DNA of 64,000 nt from Lepidonotus clava (lineage: Eukaryota > Annelida > Polychaeta > Phyllodocida > Polynoidae): the NCBI GenBank assembly GCA_936440205.1, contig OW387134.1, positions 22,484,908-22,548,907 on the forward strand, in the 5' to 3' direction. The notes below the pieces were generated by a model. It searched no databases and had not been told where the DNA came from. It saw nothing but the letters and a program-made list of their open reading frames with translations. Within the stretch, counting starts at the first letter, position 1, and the number at the start of each line of letters is the position of its first letter. The translations under genes were made by a program, and so were the position numbers. This document shows, piece after piece, positions 46,396-56,215 of the stretch.

Positions 46396-46474
46396 AAAAA
46401 GTGTTATAGGTACATAATTATAACCAGAGAGGATTATATTATAGTATAATCCTCTCTGCTATAACTCTTTTTAT
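46396..46474. repeat. Interrupted hairpin
   Basis: The inner arms CAGAGAGGATTATA and TATAATCCTCTCTG flank a 6-nt loop (46439-46444). The outer arms AAAAAGTGTTATAG and CTATAACTCTTTTT are also complementary, with one mismatch. About 15 extra bases lie between inner and outer arms on the left only. Confidence 0.75.
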
Positions 46475-46610
46475 GGATTATTAGAACTTTAGGACTGTCC
46501 TGGCTAGAGAATGATGTATCCCAGTGAAGGTAAAATGATCACTGATATAGCTTTGAAGTAGGAGACTATGATCAATATGGATGTAGAAGACACGTGTAAG
46601 AGGATTACTA

Positions 46611-46786
46611 GTGACGTCACAGGCCTACGGCTGAACAGGCCAACAGGCCGCCTGATTGGGCGCCAATTATCACATGACCACGGTTGGATTGCCACCTGAT
46701 TGGTTGCTGGGCGGTCATGGAGCAAATAGCCCACTATGGCTTCGTCTAGAGTGCAGGCGCGAACGAGCCATTAAGTGACGTCACAG
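46611..46786. promoter_or_regulatory. Candidate control region: two identical CREs with CCAAT boxes
   Basis: GTGACGTCACAG occurs identically at 46611-46622 and 46775-46786. Each holds a full CRE palindrome (TGACGTCA), the known binding site of CREB/ATF factors. Between them are ATTGG/CCAAT boxes (in CTGATTGGGCGCCAATTA and CTGATTGGTTGC). Promoter or enhancer function is inferred. It lies about 2 kb upstream of exon A. Confidence 0.45.
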
Positions 46787-48325
46787 CTTTCTCTATTTGC
46801 CTTTTTCATTCGAGATATAGTTGTTATAGTGAACACCGTCATTGGAGTAAGGGTTAAAGGAAAGTTTGGATACAAATTAAGTACATGATGATTTCTGTGA
46901 TTTCTACTTATCATCTATTATTGGATAAATGGTGCATTCTGAATTGAAAATATACATATTATCAGATTTCATGTTACACAAATTCATAGAGAGTTATTTT
47001 GGGATTTCAAACAGTCCACATGTAACGTCCTACAGCAGAGCATTCCCTTTGAAGGTAAATGTAATATCCTCTGCAGAGTAAATTAATCAGTCTATGGTTG
47101 CATGAATTAAAAAAGATGGATACTGTGCCAAAGGCGGGATGGGCTTGTCATTTTTTTCAAAACATGTTCTACCGTTTACTTTGGGGTAGGGGATTCCCTT
47201 TTGTGGATGTTTAGGGATTTCTGATTAAATCTCTTACACGATTGGAGATGGTGGTTAAAGGGGTTTCACCCGTCTAAGCTCGCCTATCTACACAATCTAT
47301 ACAAAGAGGGTTAGGGGCCTTCTAGTAAGGATAACAAGCTAATGTATTCTGGTCACAATGTGATGAATATGTGCCCATGATGCTACAACTAATCCCGAGA
47401 TGAGTGCAGCGTCGGCAAAATTGCTTATTAATGTAAGTAGGGCCTGCCATCCAGCGAGAGCTCATTATATACAATCTGCGTGTTGACATCTTTTTTATAA
47501 TGACAGTTCATAACCTCGTCCTCCGATTACAACCCAGTTTGTCAGATGGGTATGGGCCCATCAGGCTAACGGAGGTCATTATTTACTCAGGGAAGTTTAC
47601 TGGGGACCTGAGGCCATGCACGATAATTGCTTGCCATAACTGTCTTATGAGAGGGTGATCTAAGGCTCCCCCGTGGTATGAGAAGAACATTAACCCTTGT
47701 CCTATTCTTCCCAACAGACACACCCAACCACCCATTCACCTTCTCACTCACCAATCTTTTAACCCCCACACACCTCCACGCAGGTCGGCCGGGCAGGTTG
47801 ACCTTTGGTCTCTTTTCCCGATGGAAGTACTGCCTGGAGTAGTTTAGTACCCTACTGACCCGCGTATTGATCTGTGGAAATGTCGAGCCTGCTGGGAGGT
47901 CTGACCCGGTGGGATCTGTGTCAGAGTTGTGTGGGTGACGATGTAACCGGGTGCAGAACAATGCCTTAACGAGGGGGTAGGGTAATGTACGTCACGTGTA
48001 GGCTACAACTCGCCTCGCGTGACTGGCAGGGCCCTGGCCTGGTGCAGAGTCGTTACTCCAGTCTGTGGGCCTACCTCAGTGTAAATACAACCCCTGTTAG
48101 GTGGGCCCTGTAGTGTTGGTCGCCCGAGAATACGATCCCTAATACATGGTCAGTATTGCCGTCGGTAGGTGTGGCGTGCGACAATGCACGTGCTTGACCC
48201 CGCTACCACATACGACGAACATACCATCCGATCTGTGTCTCTGGACAAGAGAGGTACTTAGGACGTCACTAATGGGCTAGAAATAGTCCAAAGTAGATTT
48301 TCTACACCAGCACTGGAATTAAGGG

Positions 48326-48950
48326 GGGTTTACACAGGCCGTCAAAATGCTTAGGATAGGTCCCCGACAATCATTATCGTAAGCCTTACGACAGTCCCGA
48401 CAATTAACCTAAGCCCTACGATAGTTCCGACAATGCTATCGGTCTGTGTAAACCAATTTTATCTTAAGAATTAGCCATCGTAAGGTTGTCCTAAGGTTGT
48501 CTTAAGGTTGTCCTAAGCTTCCTGTAAAATTATCGGGAGTATAGTGAAAATTTCTGACACGTTTGAAATTTTTGGGAAAAACCTTAGGTAAATGGACCTA
48601 CGACAATACAATTCAGCTTAGGTCAATGGTTTTTCTTGTCTTAAGAGCACCTCTCGGCCTGTGTAAATGCCCTTGTCTTAGGTCAAAGGACCCATTCTAT
48701 ATAGAAATGTATTAAATACTTTCATTGTCGTAAGCATTAGGTCACCCTTACGATGACCAGTATTAGCCCATTGTCCTAAGGAAATTATCTGGCTGTGTAA
48801 ACCCTTCAGGATCAAATATGTTAGGATAACTATTACCGATAACCTACGATAATGACCTGTATATTATGTTTTTACCCTACGATCACCCATTAACCTAAGG
48901 TTAACGTAAGGGAATTTTCGTAAGGACCAGTTGACGGCCTGTGTAAACCC
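48326..48950. mobile_element. Compound MITE with 20-bp perfect inverted ends
   Basis: GGGTTTACACAGGCCGTCAA at 48326-48345 is exactly complementary to 48931-48950. The body is packed with CCTTA/TAAGG and GTCGTAAGG-like words in both orientations. Three internal copies of the end motif TGTGTAAA(C/T) (about 48445, 48660 and 48794) divide it into about four segments of 126-208 bp. This looks like several related short elements joined or nested. No coding capacity is evident. Confidence 0.8.
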
Positions 48951-49071
48951 GGCTTTAGCTAGTCAACCGGATAAAACATGTAGGCCTATGCATAGAGTAT
49001 AACTCATGGCATCTGTAAGATTATATGAACGGTAAATAAGTGAATATCTAATATATAATTATACCAAAATC

Positions 49072-49190
49072 AAGGGCGGATCCATGAAACGGGTGGGGGC
49101 CATTTGGAATTTCCTTGAATGAAAGGGAAAATTTTACATAGCAAAACGAAAAAGGGTTTTCAAAAAGGGATGGGCTTATCCTCCACTGCA
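49072..49190. mobile_element. Diverged relative of the small TIR element
   Basis: Starts AGGGCGGATCCATGAAACGGG. It shares with 34914-35072 the order of words GGCGGAT, a G run, TTTCCTT, TTTTACAT, AGCAAAA and AAAAAGGGA. The right end is not clearly preserved. Confidence 0.5.
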
Positions 49191-51349
49191 GCAAAACATT
49201 CTGTTCATACATACACTGCGCAGATAACACCAACTTTAGAAAGGACCTAAAAAAACGGCTGAACCTCATCAACTGGCATGGATCGCGTGCGGCAGACACT
49301 AAAGTCCGTCCTTTTTCATACACTGGCCATAATTACTAAGCGGTCTTTAATTTGACAGGAACTCGGACTGTGATGAAAGTCAAAGGGCAAACTTTAATAA
49401 TCGACCGTTTGACATTGTCTGCAATCAACAGATTCCTTATAGAAAGCCACCTAATACCAAAGAAGTTTTTGCAGAATAAGGGTAATGTCAGCTGAGAATA
49501 TTGCACCACGTTCGGAGACAATGAGAGGGGAAACTCCAACAACTGCCGCATGGGATGTGGACATCATTTTCTGATGACTTTGGTGGAGATGGCGGCAGCA
49601 CCGGAAGTGGGCTTTATTTTAGTGTTAAACCTCCGCTTGGCAGCGCCCCCTGGATGGTCCCTGGAGGATGGTTGGGTCATGCCACCTGATGAAGGTTTGA
49701 TGGCGTTCACCACATCATTGGGGGTTAATCTGTGTGGTCTGGACCATACTGCTCATCAGCCAGGCTGGCAACTGCCTCTGGTTCGAATGCTCAGTCAATA
49801 TCTACCTTGATCATATGCGCGACTACGATTTATTGGTGTTTGGCGGAAGACAACATTCCGGCGAACGGGATTGACTGTCCTACGCCGGGAATTCCTGTCC
49901 AAATATTGCTCCCGGACCCTGGGCGTATCTCTCACCCAGAGCCGCCTCTGACCTTTTTAGTGGAGCAAACACGACCGGCTGGAGATGATGCTAATGGTGT
50001 TTGTCCTATTAAATGGACAGTATAAAAGGACATGCGAGTTTTAAGATGTATACCAAACTATGAATTTGCGTATCGATATATATATATAGGGGATATCTAC
50101 TATGGGTGCGGTCGTCAAATCTGAATATCAAGGAATAGGCCTAGTTGTGTTAAACAAACACGTAGTCCAATAAGGTTCATCGTACGTAGTGAGAGTCAGA
50201 ATTTGTCTCATAATCATGGTCTGTGGAGAAAACATTGTAGAGTGAACAAACAGGGAGGGGTAGGTAGGAAATTTCGTACTCAACTGAACAAACAGAATTC
50301 AATCCTAAAAACGAAATATAGTGATTCCAGTTTATAGCGGCATTGCCTTGGAACAACACTTGTTATTTGGCTGGTAACCTTGTAAGTTATTGAATTGATT
50401 AAATCCAATAAAAAGTGTTTAATGAAACTGAGTAACACAGCTTTCAAGCACAGCAATACTGGTTACAAACGCAGTGCTGTACTGCATCCCGTATTTATTA
50501 TACCCAATGTTGCACACACTATAGCAGGGACCCATTAGGTGTGGTTAACCTCACTTTCTCCAATAATATTATCTCTAGAAGAATTTGCAAAAAGGAAACA
50601 GTGCAATCTAGGTTGCTCCGTGCTATTCATCTTGGCGTTCAGTCAAGCTGCTTTTTGAACCTGACACGCGAACTTTAGTGGAGCTCTTTGAATTACATAT
50701 AGATATAGAACAGATTATTACTTTTAGAGATACTTACAAAACAGGTAGAATAATACAGAGACTTAATGCATACCATTAAATTCTCTTCGCAGCCCTTCCA
50801 ACAGCCTAAGGTTCTAAGAGACGGTATCCCTTTGATACTTTTCTTTCGGGATATACAGAGTTTACGAAGTCAATCGCGTGAGTTAAGAAGATCTTTTAAT
50901 AATCCATCCAGTGCAGGCAGCCTTGGCAGCTGAGAAACTGGTACGCCTTCTCATCACGCCAAAGAATCTTTAAAAGTCTATTACAGTTTTGCATCTTCTA
51001 ACCATCAAAACTCTCACCAACGAATGCATCAATGAGTTAGTTCTTTAATCTACCTAGCCTTGGTAGCAGTAGCTCATCAATTATCAACTTCTCTGCCAGG
51101 TCGTTAGTTATACCTTTTTTACTTTGGCCAAAACATATTTCCAATACAGACTCATAGTATATAATATAGATCGGAGCAGCAAATTAGGAGCTTTTGACTA
51201 GCCACATTCAGTGCCATCTTAAATCAAATCAATACATAATTTTTAAACTCAAACACTTTTCAAAAGTAAGTTACAGTCCTTATATTCTATACCATAATTA
51301 TAATAAAAATCTCAGTCAAAATTAGTTTGGGGTCAAATGATCAGTATAA

Positions 51350-51471
51350 TACAAAATATTCCTATCTAATAAAGCCCAACGAGTTTGTCCTTTCGAACTA
51401 AAATTATCTAATAAAGGTCTTATAAATCTGTGGAATACATTCCATAAACATTCTCCTATGTTAAAGAATTA
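51350..51471 (+). mobile_element. LINE ORF2 C-terminal remnant
   Basis: The plus frame ending at TAA 51469-51471 reads KAQRVCPFELKLSNKGLINL, then WNTFHKHSPMLKN. 'GLINLWN' resembles the C-terminal 'RG.KLWN' signature of non-LTR elements. It is short and diverged. It is followed directly by a 28-bp hairpin. Confidence 0.4.
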
Positions 51472-51537
51472 AACATGTTTGCAGGTCCAATGTAGAAAAC
51501 ATTTGATGCTTTCTACATTGGACCTGAAAACATGTTT
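51471..51537. repeat. 28-bp hairpin
   Basis: Arms 51471-51498 and 51510-51537 are complementary with one mismatch (core CAGGTCCAATGTAGAAA), with an 11-nt loop. The left arm starts at the last base of the stop codon of the preceding LINE-like frame. Confidence 0.85.
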
Positions 51538-54500
51538 ATAGATGACTAAATCACCACCAGATTACACATAAGAAGTTTAATGCGTGGATATAGTGTAGCT
51601 ATCATTAATGATGTCAGTGTCAAAACATATCTAAGTGACAACATTTTGGGGAAACGTAATATAATTTCTCTACAAATCTTGATAATTCAACTAATAAAAG
51701 GTGCAGTAAGAAAAGATAGACATTCACAGAAACTGTGTGAGATACTCTTCTTCTTAGTATGCTCATTGAATAGGACTATCTGGACTTGTGGGGAGGACGT
51801 AGGCCTACTGTTTTCCTGTTTCTTTTATGCTTTTTCCATTTGCGTATTGTATCTAAAGGATTGCTAAACAAGAAAAAAGTTCACATGGGAAGCCGGTGTC
51901 ATTACGGCGCAAGCCACAGTCCCGAACAATAGGATTAGGTGGATCAGATTAGGTGATGATACATATGGATTTTCGCTACGCTTTTTTGTTTTCTCTCCCG
52001 TAGCCTATCTGATTAAGCAATCTAGGAACTGGGAATTTAATACCTTACTTATGGCTAAAAAGATAGAATGGGCTTACAATTGTGCATACACTGATATTTG
52101 CTTTATCTTATTTATGATAATTTTATGATATTTTCTTGTTAGAATAAAGTATCGATCAGTTCCAGTCCTTAACCAAAAGAAAATATAGGCCTACCAGTAT
52201 CATAAACATGTCGAGGGACAGTTAACTTTTAAACAATAAGGCCAAGCAAACATGTTTAACATTAGTTAGAAACGAGTCTTTGATCATAACAGGTTATGCC
52301 TCAGAGGATACATGGATTCTGATAACACCGTTGGAGTTCTGGCTTTGATATGCTTGTAGACTGTTTTAGATATGATTAAGTTGGATATGATGTCGGGATG
52401 GTGTATCGTTCAGCGGGCACAAACGGTAGTAAATGGTCAACTACAATTAGGAAGAATACGAAACCCTGGTTGGATTTCCTTTTAATTATTTTCTCAAACA
52501 GAGGGGAAATTAATCTTCAGGGAAAAAAAACTGGGATGCCTTCCGAGAAAATCGGGTATTTACAATGAGACTGGGAAAAGCAATACAATTAAGACAAAGG
52601 ACACACGATTGGTTTTGAAATGAGAACCACCGTTTTACGTTGGTTTCCGCTGATTTCAACGTAAATGGCCAGGGCGAGAAGAGCCCTGACCGTGTGCCCT
52701 GTTTGATAGGCAGCCCATGTCATAGATTCCACAGGCACACGGCCAACCCTAATTGACTGAGCCTACGGGGTATGGCGAGTAATGACGGCAGGCCTAGTTT
52801 AGTGCTCATTGACCGTCGTACATAGGCACTGCATGGCGGCAGGCCACGGCAGGACAATGTGGTGACCCGTCAGCGCGAGGTGCTCTGATAACATATGGGT
52901 GAATAGGAGCAGCTCAGGACGACCTCAATAAGGGGCTTGGCACTGGGCTCACTATTGGAGATTCATGACGGGATGAGACCTCTTTGATCATTCATTCCAC
53001 AAAATGCGGTACTTGATTCACCACAGGCTGACTCGAGTGGTCGGCTGGAGCCACTGATTTGGGGAAATTGAGGGGAACATTGGAATGGGTTTGGTGTTGT
53101 GTAAGGCCTGAGGGCTGGACAGAATCGTAATGACAAAAGGTTGCATGTAGATAATAGAAACAGGCGGAATACATGATTTGCTGAGTGCTTAGGACAATGT
53201 TTCCATACGCGTATACAAAATGATACCTGAGGCGCATGCAAGAATAGTATACGGAAATTAGCCAACCTTTAAGATAATGTGCCTGTGTTGTGAGAGATTA
53301 TCCAACGGATGAAGTTAGAGTTGACTTGCAAGAAGGAAAATATTATTATCCAATAAATGTCAGTATAATCGAAACAGTGATTCTTTATGTTATTGTTTAT
53401 CATGGAATGGACATAAGAACCATTTAGAATATACATTATTACCCTATGCATGTATACCATACATGATAAATATTATCATATTAATAGTCATTCATTGTAT
53501 CCAACGCAGTTTTGCGCAATCAAACCTAGCATATAAATTATATTCTCTAGCCAAACCAACTGGAAGCTTGGCGAAAGAAATATATCTCTGCGCTTGCTTT
53601 CATATGTGAAACAGGATCTTCCATTCCCTAATCAGCTAATGGAAGTATAGAACCTAGTTATTCATCTTTTGTCAGAGGTAGTCAGGTAAAAGATGAGCTG
53701 GGAAAATATATATCTAAAAGGTCTGTTTCTACGACAGCCATTGTTTTGCACATTATGGGACCAGCAGATGCAAGGATTTGTATGGGTATTTCGAAAAAAA
53801 TCTGTGCACTACAGCCTGGCATGTCAGGAGGAATTCTATGACATGATTTAGTCTGCTCCTCAAATAAATCATGCAGGTTATGTTGTTTTTCACCGAGTTA
53901 GGGCTTTCCCCGTGGTTGGCTGGAAAAGTAGCGGTGAGCATTGCCATTATTGGATCCATGGATTCAGACCACCGATTTGAAGCAGCCCATTAGGAGTTGA
54001 ACAAAAAGCAAAGGAGGAACATGTCTGTCCCTAATTACATTGTCACCGATATGCTCCTTAAATACCCTCTGGGCAACCAAGACTGAATCACTGTGGCTTG
54101 CAAATATTGACGAGCTAGCAGGTAATCCAGAATGCTAATGTTACCATTCGGCCCTAATGATATTGGTTGTTTACTTGCATATCCAATCAATTATACATGT
54201 CATTTGTCTTTCGTTACCAATATTGTCTTACGTGAAAAAAACGCAATTAATTAAGGCACTGTTCTGGGGACGACTTGGTTGTGAAGGGGTATTTGTTAGA
54301 CAGAATGCTGGCATAATACACTGTTGAGTACGTACGTCGAGGGGAATTGCTTAGACTGTTTAGCGTTAGAAGCAGAGCTGATTGCGTCCAGGAGAGCCCT
54401 CTTCTGTTTCTACCCCAGGCTTACTCCTACTTTTCTCTAAGAGAAGTGCTGCTAATTGCAGGCAGTCACAACAGTAAGTACGTGCTTCTTTCCCTCTCCA

Positions 54501-55291
54501 GTCGCCGGGGATAATATATTGAGTGGTGTCCTTGTCCATGGGACCCGTGTACAGGCCCAGCTCGCCGACACGTTGTGACGACCGATCGGGACGGCTGCCT
54601 ATTGTGGTCGACACCCCCTCGCTGACCCACGGGGATATTGCACCACACTGATTTGATAAAAGACATCACAGTATTATCCGCCGGGCTCCGGCCTGATGTA
54701 GCTCTCTCCGGCCGCCGAGATGTAAACGCCCGGATCGGTCACTGGGAACGTAGTACGGGCGGACTAACGCGATTTGAATAAATCACCTGGTAGGGTCAGC
54801 CTGGACTGACCCCTGGTCAGGCCGCCGCCACCACCAGTCCGCCCCCGCATAAAGCACTACCAGGGCCCAATAACCAGGGCTGGGGCAGGGGCTGGGCCTT
54901 AACTGGAGCAAGGGTATGTTAGGTGGAGAGGGTGTTATTAGGGACAGGGTGGGAAGAGGGGATCCTGGCGGGGCTTGGGAACAAGGGACGGATTTGGAAG
55001 TAAGGCGGAAGTCACTCTGCGCCGAACTCTTTAATTCCTAATGTCTGAAGGATGTTTATCGATTTTAGATAGTTGAGGTTGGAGCGTATGTACGAGACGT
55101 TGGTACTAAGTAAGGGGAAGATCTGTGTTAAAGTATCAGAACGGGAAGATATAATATGTTGGGTTATATGAATGCAAATTACAAAAACCGTCCCATATGA
55201 ATGGTATCTACAATATATTATATGGAAATAAAAGTTACGAAAGTATCACAAACATTATGGAACAATATTAAATCATATGGAATAATTATAA

Positions 55292-55352
55292 AAAGGCAGA
55301 GCTCCAGCATACAGGGCAGTTTAACTGTCCTGTATGCTGGAGCTCTGCCTTT
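55292..55352. repeat. 30-bp hairpin with one-base loop
   Basis: Arms 55292-55321 and 55323-55352 (core GGCAGAGCTCCAGCATACAG) are complementary with one mismatch around a single T. Such a near-perfect palindrome is unstable in DNA, so the structure is probably young or selected. It sits 4 bp from the target duplication of the neighbouring LINE. Confidence 0.88.
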
Positions 55353-55356
55353 CAGT

Positions 55357-55381
55357 CTGTCAGTCTGGTATCCATTCACTG
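55357..55381 (+). repeat. Target-site duplication, 3' side of LINE
   Basis: 25 bp beginning CTGTCAGTCTGGTATCCATT. It matches 56191-56215 with a single A/G difference. Confidence 0.88.
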
Positions 55382-56190
55382 ACTGTTTTTTTTTAATAAA
55401 TAGGTCTATTGGTAACAAACATCAGGGTTTCCCTTGGTTTTCAGTTTGATACATCTAGATCTAAATATTGCACAAATTTGATAGGTTTAGGTACAAAAAG
55501 TACAAACAAAATACCAATATTCATATCCAATATAACAGGTGGTTAATCAAGCAAGTTCTGATATTCTTTGAACATACCTTTTACATGTTTTCTAAACTTT
55601 ATCACACTTCCACTACGTTGCACATGTGCAGGTAATTAGTCCCACAATGAGTTACCTATATAGAAAGGACTCTGTAGAAATTTTGTAGTAATTCTGTTTG
55701 GAAGCCAGAATTGTACCTTTTGACAGGCCCTTGTCAATCTACATGGCTGTTTTGATACGTTCTCTTTTTGACTATGTATAAACATAAGCCTTAATAATTG
55801 GGCATGTCTTCTTTGTTCAAAACTACATTAGTGTAATTTCGAATGTAAAAATACTAAAGTTACATGTTCATTCAATGATATCTTTAGACAAATTCTTGCT
55901 GCATTATTTTGCAGTACCTGTAGCTCCCATTTCTGTTCTAAACTACATGAAGTCAAGATAAAGCCAGAGTATTCAAAATGAGGTAGGATAATTTGCTTAT
56001 ATATAGCAATTGCAGTTGTTGTGTCAATATATTTCCTTAGCTTGGCTAACTGAAATACCTTATTTGTCACAATTTGCAGCACCTTATTAAATATAGGGGT
56101 AACAGACAGCTCAGTGTTAATTACTATTCCCAAGTAGGTATAACGATCAACATATACTAAAGGTCTATTCCCCACATTAAATGAAACTGA
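55382..56190 (-). mobile_element. 5'-truncated LINE insertion
   Basis: Minus-strand fragment of the same LINE family as 15.3-16.7 kb. The frame 56175-55828 reads YTYLGIVINTELSVTPIFNK, then AIYKQIILPHFEYSGFIL and LQVLQNNAARICLKISLNEH (ORF2 after the catalytic core). A stop near 55828 and likely shifts follow; FEQRRHAQLL and SPFYIGNSLW can be read further down, so the copy is dead. The 3' tail is A-rich (plus strand poly-T 55385-55394). The 60 bp before it share CATC-CAGGGTT-CCC-TGGT and GATACATCTAGAT with the 15.3-kb copy. It is flanked by a 25-bp target-site duplication. Confidence 0.9.
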
Positions 56191-56215
56191 CTGTCAGTCT
56201 GGTGTCCATTCACTG
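56191..56215 (+). repeat. Target-site duplication, 5' side of LINE
   Basis: 25 bp beginning CTGTCAGTCTGGTGTCCATT, the partner of 55357-55381. It marks the exact 5' truncation point of the LINE at 56190. Confidence 0.88.

Noticed and set aside
51037-51153. Minus-strand stretch reading GITNDLAEKLIIDELLLPRL, looking like decayed coding sequence.
   Set aside because: About 38 codons, no recognisable family, stops on both sides; could be chance.
54366-54614. Minus-strand open frame with ELGLYTGPMDKDTTQYIIPG, considered as the missing upstream aminopeptidase exon.
   Set aside because: It lacks the expected GxYRS block and has no good acceptor/donor pair in phase with exon A; no family match could be named.
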